DNA of 12,466 nucleotides from Acidobacteriota bacterium (GTDB lineage: Bacteria > Acidobacteriota > UBA6911 > JACQSX01). Under the pieces are notes generated by a model. It saw nothing but the letters and a program-made list of their open reading frames with translations, searched no databases and had not been told where the DNA came from. The position numbers and the translations under genes are program-made. Positions 1 to 6,508 of this stretch are shown piece after piece (positions within the stretch are counted from its first letter, which is position 1; each line of letters begins with the position of its first letter). Location of the stretch: assembly GCA_016199665.1 (NCBI GenBank), contig JACQGG010000246.1, positions 1-12,466 of the forward strand, given 5' to 3'.

Positions 1-27
1 CCGAATTCCGGGTCATTTTGAACTGTA

Positions 28-48
28 GGGGCGGTCTATAACCACCCC
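28..48. repeat. GC-rich hairpin repeat, copy 1
   Basis: An 8-base arm GGGGCGGT (28-35) pairs with ACCACCCC (41-48) with one mismatch around a CTATA-type loop. The same unit recurs at 125-145. The preceding bases are also alike (AACTGTA here, AACTGCA there), so it is a dispersed repeat and not a chance palindrome. It is followed directly by another hairpin (GGGCGCG at 49-55 with CGCGCCC at 62-68). Confidence 0.6.
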
Positions 49-124
49 GGGCGCGGCATGTCGCGCCCCGCCTCAGACGCGGCAGGCCGCGTCACTTCCA
101 GGCCCCGAAGAGTAGAAACTGCAG

Positions 125-145
125 GGGGCGGTCTATAACCGCCCC
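125..145. repeat. GC-rich hairpin repeat, copy 2
   Basis: This is the perfect version of the 28-48 unit: GGGGCGGT (125-132), loop CTATA (133-137), ACCGCCCC (138-145). It has no T-run after the stem, so it is not a classical terminator. It sits inside the inverted-repeat-bounded element upstream of the toxin-antitoxin pair. A separate 8-bp perfect palindrome (GACGCGGC 76-83, GCCGCGTC 86-93) lies between the two copies. Confidence 0.65.
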
Positions 146-217
146 ACAGTGGGAACAGTCGAATTTGTTCAAAGTGACCCACTGCCGAATTCTGATTGGA
201 ATAGACCTGAAATCACA

Positions 218-253
218 TTGTATTTCATCTGATATCGTCATATGATATCGACA
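218..253 (+). promoter_or_regulatory. Candidate promoter and operator of the antitoxin gene
   Basis: TTGTAT (218-223), 17 bases, then TATGAT (241-246) resembles a sigma-70 promoter: the -10 has five of six consensus bases and the -35 is weak. The start site expected seven bases after the -10 is base 253, the A of the antitoxin ATG, and no Shine-Dalgarno sequence precedes that ATG. The 8-mer TGATATCG occurs at 230-237 and 243-250, and TCATATGA (238-245) is a palindrome over the -10. Repeats placed like this would suit binding by a ribbon-helix-helix antitoxin repressing its own operon, which is usual for the family. Confidence 0.45.
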
Positions 254-483
254 TGAGGACGATCATCGACCTGCCCCCGGAGCAAGTCGCGGCGCTGGAC
301 GACCTTTGCAGGCGTGAAAAGATTTCGCGGGCGGAAGCGGTTCGCCGCGCGGTGGGAGAGTTTCTGCCCAGGGCCCGGTCGACCTGGCGCAACCACCCCG
401 CCGTCGGGTTGTGGAAGGATCGAGGTCGCCGCGCGGATTCCGTCGGGTACGTTCGCCGTATCCGCAAGGAGTGGGACCGGTGA
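253..483 (+). CDS. Ribbon-helix-helix antitoxin (VapB/CopG-like)
   Basis: This is a 76-residue protein. The N-terminus MRTIIDLP is the beta strand of a ribbon-helix-helix DNA-binding fold, followed by two helices (about 9-20 and 25-37, with SRAEAVRRAV). The C-terminus (AVGLWKDRG to RKEWDR, about 50-76) matches the toxin-wrapping tail common in antitoxins paired with PIN toxins. The role would be to neutralise the toxin encoded 46 bp downstream and, in complex with it, to repress the operon. The ATG at 253 is the only sensible start because the beta strand begins immediately. It lacks a ribosome binding site, and the promoter position suggests a leaderless message. Family assignment is firm; the exact subfamily name is not. 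Confidence 0.85.
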   Translation: MRTIIDLPPEQVAALDDLCRREKISRAEAVRRAVGEFLPRARSTWRNHPAVGLWKDRGRRADSVGYVRRIRKEWDR

Positions 484-529
484 CCGTGCGCCACGCGATC
501 AATGCTCCCGAAGATTCTGAAGGTCCCGG

Positions 530-925
530 GTGCCACCCACGAGGCGCGCGCCCCAACAGGTGAGAGCGCTTTTCGATACCGACATCTTGATTGATGCCCT
601 TCAAGGGATCCCGCGTGCTTTTGAGGAGCTGGAGCGTTACGAGGAGTGCCTGGTCAGTCGCATCACCTGGATTGAGATCCTTGTGGGAGCCGATTCCGGA
701 AGCAAGCTGGAGGCATTTCGGGATTACCTGAAAAAATTCAGCGTGCGGGAGTTGGACGGCCCGGTTGCGGCGCGTGCGGTCGCCCTGCGCAGGCGATACA
801 AATTGAAGATCCCCGACGCTATCATCTGGGCGACTGCCGAAGAAGAGGGTTGCCTGCTGGTTACACGTAACGCGCGACATTTTCCGCCGGATCACCCGGG
901 CATTCGAGTCCCCTACAAACTGTGA
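530..925 (+). CDS. PIN-domain ribonuclease toxin (VapC-like)
   Basis: A 131-residue PIN-domain protein, expected to be a metal-dependent RNase that blocks translation when free of its antitoxin. Acidic residues typical of the active site are visible: D16 in LFDTDILID, E49 in ITWIEILVG and D96 in KIPDAIIWATA. These are followed by the TRNARHF motif (112-118), whose N114 takes the fourth site. It starts with GTG at 530, six bases after GAAGG (519-523). A second GTG at 560 would remove ten residues that lie outside the fold, giving VRALFDTD as the start, so the true start could be either. It follows the antitoxin in a different frame with a 46-bp gap, the usual antitoxin-first order. The catalytic set looks intact, so the pair may be active. 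Confidence 0.88.
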   Translation: MPPTRRAPQQVRALFDTDILIDALQGIPRAFEELERYEECLVSRITWIEILVGADSGSKLEAFRDYLKKFSVRELDGPVAARAVALRRRYKLKIPDAIIWATAEEEGCLLVTRNARHFPPDHPGIRVPYKL

Positions 926-1043
926 TTGCGGAAATCACTCCTTGAGCAGGTTTTGATCGAACCCGTGTTTCCCCCGGAGCATATCAACCCAACATTTTCA
1001 CCGTGACCATTCCTTTTATATTGCTCTGGCTATATCCGTTTCA

Positions 1044-1448
1044 TCAGGCCATCTCCTTAGAAACTCGCCCGATGGAGCCCAGCAGAGCGTCGACCCCTTC
1101 GATAATGGTCGTGCGGCTCTTTTCCAGGAAGGGGTCATGGGTTTCATCGATGGCTCCACCCATTTCGAACTGTTGTCCCGAAGCAGCCTCGGTATCACCG
1201 CGAACATACAGGTACAGCTTTGACTGCTCTATCTCAAGAACCGGAACGTCGTACAAGGTAACAATGAACCCACCCGCTCTGGCTTGCACCATCACGCCGT
1301 CGGCGACCCAGGCGAGCCGCGCCCGATCCCGCTCGCTCAGACCGGGGATCCGGAGACGATGTTTGAGCTCTTCCAGAATCATATGGCGAACCGAGAACTC
1401 ACGTCGTCGAATCACCTGTCGTGCCGGATACTGGGTGTAATCGGACAT
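1044..1448 (-). CDS. Conserved-looking hypothetical protein
   Basis: This encodes 134 residues from ATG at 1448. An alternative GTG at 1463 adds five residues (MTEKA). The ATG has GAGAAGG only two bases before it, which is close for a ribosome binding site, so the start is uncertain. I do not recognise a family. The N-terminal third is basic and helical (QVIRRREFSVRHMILEELKHRLR). The middle (about 52-85) alternates hydrophobic residues like beta strands, and the end (about 100-134) is helical. There is no signal peptide or membrane segment. It is the last gene of the - strand series and converges with the toxin gene across 118 bp. It lies 168 bp below the radical SAM gene, so co-transcription is uncertain. 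Confidence 0.6.
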   Translation of the reverse strand: MSDYTQYPARQVIRRREFSVRHMILEELKHRLRIPGLSERDRARLAWVADGVMVQARAGGFIVTLYDVPVLEIEQSKLYLYVRGDTEAASGQQFEMGGAIDETHDPFLEKSRTTIIEGVDALLGSIGRVSKEMA

Positions 1449-1586
1449 AGCCTTCTCGGTCACCCGGCTCAGCTAGAACAGGCCCCCTCAGGGACATGGG
1501 ACGGTCAAGGGCCGCAGCCAGAGCCCCGCGCCCACAAGCAGACTCACCTCGGCGCGTGCGGGCGACGGGGTGACACGCCAGGGAAG

Positions 1587-1608
1587 AAAATGTTGAACAA
1601 AATTCAAC
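1587..1608 (-). terminator. Weak candidate intrinsic terminator after the radical SAM gene
   Basis: On the - strand a 6-bp stem GTTGAA / TTCAAC with loop TTTTG (1592-1608) lies about 9 bases beyond the radical SAM stop codon and is followed by ATTTTC. The stem is short and AT-rich and the T-run is only four bases, so termination would be inefficient at best. Confidence 0.3.
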
Positions 1609-1616
1609 GTTCTCGG

Positions 1617-2864
1617 CTACCGCCTTTCCGCGACCGCCGCCTCCCGGTAGGCGATGGTAGCCTCTCGGTGCGAAGGGAGATCCTGCAGGTATGGCTGGCC
1701 CACACGGTCGTCGACGGGATGTTCCGCCGCGACCCTCTCGGCAATCGCTACAACTTGATCGACCGTTAGCGGCCAGGGTTTTTTCAACGAGGTCCCGGAA
1801 AACACTCTGCCGCGCTTGAGCAGTTCCAGAGGATAATGAGCGGAAATGGAAATCTCCGGAAAACTTCCGTACATGCAACCAGGACAGTCGCGCACGTAGG
1901 GATGCACGGCCTCATGGACCGTCCCGTCCCGGAACCATTTTGGAAAATCGTCATGCCACACCGGTATGCTTTTTCGGAGGATGTGGTCGCAGCACACCTT
2001 CAGGTCCCCATTGGGCCTGATCGCAAAATAGAGGCTGGGACTGTCACACATTCCGTTGTTTCTGCGACGCCATTGGACCGGGCGTCCTTTGATGAATAAA
2101 CCGATATTCCGGATATATTCTTCCGAATCGTACAGGGTGAAACCGTCGCGCTTGAGCTGCCGGCATTCCTCCAGCACTTTATCCACCAAGGTGAACAGCT
2201 CGGAATGAAACTCCATTTCACGGTCAAAACTCCGAAAGTTGAACAGTTGCGAAGGTCGTGAAATATGCGCGGGAACCAAAGAGACATACCAGCCGATGGC
2301 GCTGGCGAAACGAATGATGTTGGGAATCTCACCGATGTTGTGGGGAGACAGCACCGTTCCGAAAGACGCAAAGCTGTGCTTCGGAGGGAAAATCTCCGAG
2401 ACCAGAGCGATGGTTTCCAGGGCCTTCATCCAGCTCCGGTTGTAGGAGCCGTTTAGAAAATCCTGTTTGGAGGGGCTCAAACTGTCCAGCGAGATTGAAA
2501 TATCCCTTGCCCCCGCCTTGACCGCCCCGGCCAGTTGCTCCCGGGTCGCCAATCCATTGGTTTGGGTGCGCACATGGATCCCCCGGCGCTCAAAGCTTCC
2601 CACAATTTCAGCGATGTCTCTCCGAATGAATGGCTCCCCGCCGGTCAGCAGAACGATCGCCGTCCCGATCGCCTTCAGGTTGGCCGCAATTCGATCGACT
2701 TCCTCAAGCGAGGCCTCGCGGACGTCGGCGTTGGCGTAAATGATGTTGCACTGCTTGCAAGTCAAGTTGCAACGGGCGGTCACGTAGAACTGCACATAGA
2801 GCGGGTTGCGTTTGAACACCACTCCCTTTATCAGACTTCGCATCGCATGTGCGCTAAAAAACAT
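1617..2864 (-). CDS. Radical SAM protein with SPASM-like C-terminal cysteines
   Basis: A 415-residue cytoplasmic enzyme. The signature C32-x3-C36-x2-C39 (TARCNLTCKQC) would bind the 4Fe-4S cluster that cleaves S-adenosylmethionine, and GGEP (75-78) is the SAM-binding motif. The core barrel spans roughly 20-240. After it come C273, C291, C292, C327 and C330 (NGMCDSP, KVCCDH, DCPGCMYG), which resemble auxiliary-cluster ligands of SPASM or related domains. The length is in the usual range. Substrate is not predictable; relatives modify peptides, lipids or sugars. The ATG at 2864 has only a poor ribosome binding site, and an ATG at 2843 is an alternative. A 113-bp gap with a promoter-like palindrome separates it from the upstream glycosyltransferase gene, so it may be independently controlled. 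Confidence 0.88.
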   Translation of the reverse strand: MFFSAHAMRSLIKGVVFKRNPLYVQFYVTARCNLTCKQCNIIYANADVREASLEEVDRIAANLKAIGTAIVLLTGGEPFIRRDIAEIVGSFERRGIHVRTQTNGLATREQLAGAVKAGARDISISLDSLSPSKQDFLNGSYNRSWMKALETIALVSEIFPPKHSFASFGTVLSPHNIGEIPNIIRFASAIGWYVSLVPAHISRPSQLFNFRSFDREMEFHSELFTLVDKVLEECRQLKRDGFTLYDSEEYIRNIGLFIKGRPVQWRRRNNGMCDSPSLYFAIRPNGDLKVCCDHILRKSIPVWHDDFPKWFRDGTVHEAVHPYVRDCPGCMYGSFPEISISAHYPLELLKRGRVFSGTSLKKPWPLTVDQVVAIAERVAAEHPVDDRVGQPYLQDLPSHREATIAYREAAVAERR

Positions 2865-2894
2865 ACGGGCTCAAGGGATCTCGGTTCCAGGACG

Positions 2895-2944
2895 CTGGTG
2901 TCTGCTTGCAGACACCAGTATAGGGTAGCGGCCTTCAAATTCAA
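2895..2944 (-). promoter_or_regulatory. Candidate promoter with overlapping perfect palindrome, upstream of the radical SAM gene
   Basis: Read on the - strand, TTGAAT (2944-2939), 16 bases, then TATACT (2922-2917) is a good sigma-70-like promoter directed at the radical SAM gene. A perfect inverted repeat with 11-base arms and a 2-base centre spans 2895-2918 (left arm CTGGTGTCTGC on the + strand). It overlaps the last two bases of the -10 and the predicted start site near 2910. It could be a repressor operator or form a hairpin at the 5' end of the message. Neither strand has a T-run after it, so a terminator is unlikely. Confidence 0.5.
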
Positions 2945-2977
2945 ATCGGGGAAGTCGCGGGCGTCGCGCGAGATCCT

Positions 2978-5458
2978 TCAAAAGGCGGAGACAAAGCTGA
3001 TCGGGTCGTCGCGGTGCACGGGAAACAGCGTCTGTCGCGTCAGCAGACTCATCCTCACGTTGCCAAAAATGGCAGCCTTTCCTGCCGATGTTCCCACTGT
3101 CAACTTCAGTTTCCTCCGGCCCTGAAGCAACGGGGAGTTCTCCACCTTGAAAGAGGCCGACACATCCTCAAACTTCCCGCTACCGGCATGATACGAACTG
3201 CTCTCGATTGCGCCGTCACTGAGACTGAGCATGGCGGTTCCCGCCTTGTCTGCCCAGACGGAGGCGGTTACCTTGATGATGCCGCCGCAATAAAACTGAA
3301 TCGGAAACTCCTGGGTCAGAAACCCATCCCGATCGGGCGCAGCCTCAATCATGATGGACTGACTGCTTCCGGGTCCGGTATTCGCGACTCGCCTCATCGA
3401 GGATATGCTGCCCTCGGTTCGCCAGTAGTCCGGCAAATCACCCCGCTCCTGCTCCAGAGGAAACGGAACCCATGCCTCAAAGCGGCTGTTCTTGATCTGG
3501 TCGGTGATCTGGAATTCCTTCCACTTGATCCAGTCGGCAGACCGGGAATGAGTGTAGAGAGCCCCAGCCGCAAAAATGCCTGAGCAGAGCACGGCCAGAT
3601 ACTTGCCGACACCTCGCGCGGCGGCTTTCCCTTTCCAGTCAAAAGTGGGCTCCCGCTTCAGGAGAGAGGTCCCGGCAGAAATCATGAATGCCAGCATGAC
3701 TCCCAACTCGGTAGAAATCAGCAGTCCCGGCTGATTGATTTCCGGTCTCAGGTTCAGCTTGACCCGAATCGGAGTGTGCACATTCCAGTAGTTTGTGTAC
3801 GGCTCAATCCTGATATCGGATTGTACGGTTCGCCACCAGATCTGCGACAGCGGCGGAAGCAGCGTCAAGGCGAGAAAAAGCCAGACGGCTCCCTTCTTTT
3901 TCTCAGAGCACAGAAACATCGTCACGACCAGCATCATGGGTAGTGCGGAATAAATGAACTTCTCAAAAGCGAACTGGGCGCCGATCGTATAGACCAGGTA
4001 CAAGGGCATGGTCCACATGCTAAAGCCAGCCAGAGTCAATCGAGGCTTCTTGACCACCAGCAATGCCATCCAGCAGACGGCGAATACGGGCGTCGTGAAG
4101 AAATACTGGGCCCAGGTGAATCCGTAGTGCATACCCGGCCGAACCCAGAAATCATCGTGTGCAATGTAGGCTTTCGGGTCAAACGCGTTATACGGGTGGG
4201 AGATAACTGCGGGCACCGCGTACAACAGCGCCAGATAAAGGACTGCTTTCCAGCGCTTGGAAAACAGCAGCATCAGTATCAGCACGGGAACCAGCAGCCC
4301 GATCGTTTGCTTTGACAGCAGAGCAAAGGCCATGGCCAGGACAAAAGGAATCATTCGGTCCCGCTGTAAGAAAAACAGCCCGAGAGAAACAAAAAATACC
4401 GCGTACATGTTGTCGAAAAGGCCGGCCAGGACGATGAACCACAACGTGGCTGGATTGAACAGGAAGAGGGCCGCCGCAAGATTGCCAAACATCCTGTAAA
4501 AGAGAAAGCCGGAGCCCAAGACAAACGGGACCCCTTGAATCCATTTGTAGAGGTAAAGCGTGAACGGATTGAATCCCCAGCCTTCGGTCACCGCCTCCGG
4601 GAATGTGTATCCCAGCGCTTTGAAAACAGGGTGGCCGATGAGAAGCAGCCAGGAGTTAACCGGGCCCGGCGCGTAAAAAGAGGGTCCCCAACTCCATTCC
4701 TGATAGACGGCAAAGATACTGGTGGCGCCCCGGATACTCCATCCCAGGGCGCAGAGGCTGTCCTGATCCACCCACAAGGGAGAAAGAAAAGAGTACAAAA
4801 CTGCAGCCCCGGCGAAGATACAGAGAGTGGCAGTGCGCGATTGTTGACCCGGCGCAGCGCCGCCTGCCGGATCAGCCGGGCGGGTGGGCGCAAACTCCCG
4901 GATCTTCCAGGCGGCCAGACCCATAACTGCGAATATCGCCATGACGGCAGCGGTCCTGATGATGCTGCCACCCGTCCAGATATATGCGAGAGCCAGATCG
5001 TAGACGCAGAGGAGTCCAATCAGTCCCTCTGCCGTGTGCGGGGGCAGATTCCCCCGCAGCCGGCCGGCAACCCCGCGGAGTGCGGCTGGAATCCCGCTCC
5101 AGCGTATGGCAACGGGCAAACGATGCTGGACAGCAGACTGGCGCATCTTCCACGCCAGCACTCCGACGCCCGCAAATCCGCCCACGATCAAAAACGGTAC
5201 CCACCAGGGACCCTGTGCCCAGCGGTATGCCAGGATCAAGTCGAAGACCGCAACCACCGCGATCCCCTCCTCCATGGCTCTCCCCGGCATCCGGTTGCCC
5301 AGCTTCATGATCGCCTGATCGAGCTTTGCCAGCAGGTAACGCAGGTGCGGCGCCTTGCCGGGCAGGACACTTGATGGCGGCCGGTAAGATTGACGGATGT
5401 ACCAAGCCAGAAAACCTCCAGCAAGAAACAGCAAGGTAATGAGAACAGATTTCACCAT
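2978..5458 (-). CDS. GT-C-type integral membrane glycosyltransferase with C-terminal carbohydrate-binding-like domain
   Basis: An 826-residue membrane protein. Residues 1-190 hold membrane-segment repeats (61-109 and 142-190 are clear copies). Residues about 209-640 have some ten hydrophobic segments like GT-C mannosyl- or glucosyltransferases, which use polyprenyl-phosphate sugars outside the cytoplasm. Acidic residues in WVDQDS (229-234) in the first loop, LFDN (347-350) and LLSKQT (380-385) resemble GT-C motifs. Residues about 655-800 (beginning KNSRFEAW, then LPDYW) look like a galactose-binding-type beta sandwich. I start at ATG 5458. A TTG at 5497 would extend the frame by 13 non-membrane residues and has no ribosome site. 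The N-terminus looks truncated: the missing half of a membrane repeat is encoded in another frame just upstream (5452-5583). The acceptor is unknown. Confidence 0.85.
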   Translation of the reverse strand: MVKSVLITLLFLAGGFLAWYIRQSYRPPSSVLPGKAPHLRYLLAKLDQAIMKLGNRMPGRAMEEGIAVVAVFDLILAYRWAQGPWWVPFLIVGGFAGVGVLAWKMRQSAVQHRLPVAIRWSGIPAALRGVAGRLRGNLPPHTAEGLIGLLCVYDLALAYIWTGGSIIRTAAVMAIFAVMGLAAWKIREFAPTRPADPAGGAAPGQQSRTATLCIFAGAAVLYSFLSPLWVDQDSLCALGWSIRGATSIFAVYQEWSWGPSFYAPGPVNSWLLLIGHPVFKALGYTFPEAVTEGWGFNPFTLYLYKWIQGVPFVLGSGFLFYRMFGNLAAALFLFNPATLWFIVLAGLFDNMYAVFFVSLGLFFLQRDRMIPFVLAMAFALLSKQTIGLLVPVLILMLLFSKRWKAVLYLALLYAVPAVISHPYNAFDPKAYIAHDDFWVRPGMHYGFTWAQYFFTTPVFAVCWMALLVVKKPRLTLAGFSMWTMPLYLVYTIGAQFAFEKFIYSALPMMLVVTMFLCSEKKKGAVWLFLALTLLPPLSQIWWRTVQSDIRIEPYTNYWNVHTPIRVKLNLRPEINQPGLLISTELGVMLAFMISAGTSLLKREPTFDWKGKAAARGVGKYLAVLCSGIFAAGALYTHSRSADWIKWKEFQITDQIKNSRFEAWVPFPLEQERGDLPDYWRTEGSISSMRRVANTGPGSSQSIMIEAAPDRDGFLTQEFPIQFYCGGIIKVTASVWADKAGTAMLSLSDGAIESSSYHAGSGKFEDVSASFKVENSPLLQGRRKLKLTVGTSAGKAAIFGNVRMSLLTRQTLFPVHRDDPISFVSAF

Positions 5459-5583
5459 GCTGCCCCCGTCCAGAGACAGGAAAGAATCAGGTCGCAAATG
5501 ATGAGAAGGCCGATCAGGGCGTCAACAGTCTTAGAGGGTGTTTTTCCCCTTATATCCATCTTCATATCCATCTTCATATCCAT
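5452..5583 (-). CDS. Short ORF carrying the displaced N-terminus of the GT-C protein
   Basis: A 43-codon ORF not separately recognised as a family. It has five in-frame ATGs (5583, 5577, 5571, 5565, 5559) and an in-frame TAA just upstream (5592-5590). GGAAG lies six bases before the ATG at 5577. Residues 21-40 (DALIGLLIICDLILSCLWTG) form a membrane segment closely matching residues 145-164 of the GT-C protein. Its TGA (5454-5452) overlaps the GT-C ATG by seven bases. Around the junction its DNA TCTGGACGGGGGCAGCAT matches TCTGGACGGGTGGCAGCAT of the third module copy (4962-4980) but is one base shorter in the G run (5463-5467). Adding that base joins the frames with no gap in the protein alignment. 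It is best read as the frameshifted 5' end of the downstream gene, or less likely as a coupled leader peptide. Confidence 0.6.
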   Translation of the reverse strand: MDMKMDMKMDIRGKTPSKTVDALIGLLIICDLILSCLWTGAAW

Positions 5584-5587
5584 CTTC
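5552..5587 (-). repeat. Three perfect 12-bp tandem repeats
   Basis: The unit ATATCCATCTTC (+ strand) occurs three times without a mismatch at 5552-5563, 5564-5575 and 5576-5587. On the coding strand it reads GAAGATGGATAT and falls at the start of the short ORF, giving alternating Met-Asp-Met-Lys and repeated ATG and GAAG signals. Copy number changes in multiples of 12 bp would keep the frame. Confidence 0.9.
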
Positions 5588-5672
5588 CGTTAAAGATTGG
5601 GACTGTGGAGAGGTTCCTTAAGAGGCCGCTTCTATATAGGCAGGGGCCAACTCAAACCGTCCCGGTCTTGAC

Positions 5673-6497
5673 TCAATCGCTCGGCACTGTTGCAGCCATG
5701 TCCTGAACATCAACAGCGGAGAGGACGTAATTGCTCACAAATACGGAGTTAATCATGCCGGTAAAGAAAGACTGGTCTGCCCATACGCTTCCCACTTCGC
5801 AGTGGCCATTGGAGGTGGTTTTCAGCTCAACGTCTCTCGAGGCATCGAGCTTGCCGTCGACGTACAACTTTGCTTGTTTCCCGTCATAAGTCATGATCAG
5901 GAGATGCCACCTGCCGTCATTGACCGTTGTGATCCCTGTAAAATCATCGCCAACATTGGCCAACAGGAATTTCCGCTCTATACTCACCATCAGCGAAAGT
6001 CTCCTGTGGGGCCCTTCCTCGCCACAACTTACCACGGCCGGCTGCGAAGCCGAGCTGGTCTTGATCCACGCGCCGATGGACCGCGGCTCACCTTGCATGG
6101 GAAATAACTTGTCTGTAACCATCAGCGTCTCGCCACTGCCTCCCTCATTCAGGAACACGGAACTTCCCCGGACTCCGCTGTATCGAATCGGCAGGCTCTT
6201 GGTGTAAAAGAAAAGGACAGGCTCGTCTTTCCTGACATTGCCTGGCGCTACCCCGGACCCGAACACCCACCGGACCATCCTCTTCGAGCCGGCCTCAGTA
6301 ACAATCCCTTTAAACACTGCGAGGGAGGAGGGATTCATCACCGGGGCAGGCCCGGCGCCCACGGACGGCTGGGCCACTGGCGGGGGCGCCACGACCGCCT
6401 GAGGCGCCGCAATGTTGATCTCCTCTTCTTGCATCAGCAGCGCCGCCGACAGCAACACGGCCAGCAGGGTGAGGCTGGCCAGAATGTAGTTTTTCAT
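5673..6497 (-). CDS. Membrane-anchored LamG/concanavalin A-like domain protein
   Basis: A 274-residue protein. Residues 4-22 form a hydrophobic N-terminal anchor or signal sequence (no clear cleavage site or lipobox), followed by a Pro/Ala/Val-rich linker (about 28-60). Residues about 60-270 form a LamG-type jelly roll: IGAWIKT (141-147), then DGRWHLLIMTYDGKQAKLYV (194-213) and the closing FTGMINSVFVSN (245-256) are typical of the fold. Such domains bind glycans or mediate contacts, and no catalytic residues are evident. The ATG at 6497 follows a strong AGGAG five bases upstream; an in-frame GTG at 6542 inside the preceding gene is rejected. It sits 11 bp after the methyltransferase gene and 89 bp before the split GT-C gene, which suggests an extracytoplasmic role with the glycan made here. 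Confidence 0.8.
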   Translation of the reverse strand: MKNYILASLTLLAVLLSAALLMQEEEINIAAPQAVVAPPPVAQPSVGAGPAPVMNPSSLAVFKGIVTEAGSKRMVRWVFGSGVAPGNVRKDEPVLFFYTKSLPIRYSGVRGSSVFLNEGGSGETLMVTDKLFPMQGEPRSIGAWIKTSSASQPAVVSCGEEGPHRRLSLMVSIERKFLLANVGDDFTGITTVNDGRWHLLIMTYDGKQAKLYVDGKLDASRDVELKTTSNGHCEVGSVWADQSFFTGMINSVFVSNYVLSAVDVQDMAATVPSD

Positions 6498-6502
6498 CGG
6501 AT

Positions 6503-6507
6503 CTCCT
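6503..6507 (-). promoter_or_regulatory. Ribosome binding site that fixes the LamG protein start
   Basis: AGGAG lies five bases upstream of the ATG at 6497, within a purine-rich AGAGGAGA stretch between the methyltransferase stop (TAA at 6511-6509) and the ATG. It is the clearest ribosome site in the operon and excludes the in-frame GTG at 6542. Confidence 0.75.
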
Positions 6508-6508
6508 C

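Larger units (their letters stand above)
10..180. mobile_element. MITE-like element or IS-end remnant with terminal inverted repeats
   Basis: Positions 10-23 (GGGTCATTTTGAAC) are the reverse complement of 167-180 (GTTCAAAGTGACCC) at 13 of 14 positions. Between them lie four GC-rich hairpins (28-48, 49-68, 76-93 and 125-145) and no credible gene. The 8-mer CCGAATTC occurs in direct orientation outside both ends (1-8 and 185-192), which could be a target duplication, although its spacing to the two ends differs (1 nt and 4 nt). Ends containing GGGTCA and TTGAAC recall my memory of IS21-family termini, but no transposase is present, so family assignment is a guess. The window starts at base 1, so the element may continue to the left. 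Confidence 0.4.

Noticed and set aside
263..895. Open frame on the - strand across the toxin-antitoxin genes
   Set aside because: It runs antisense to two well-recognised proteins and shows no motif of its own.
922..938. Hairpin GTGATT / AATCAC over the toxin stop codon as a terminator
   Set aside because: The stem is only six pairs and no T-run follows.
4535..5374. Open frame on the + strand (279 codons) opposite the GT-C membrane repeats
   Set aside because: The translation is a low-complexity polar shadow of hydrophobic codons on the coding strand.
5459..5497. TTG start at 5497 for the GT-C gene
   Set aside because: It has no ribosome site, and its 13 added residues come from the wrong frame of sequence that matches the membrane module in the short upstream ORF.
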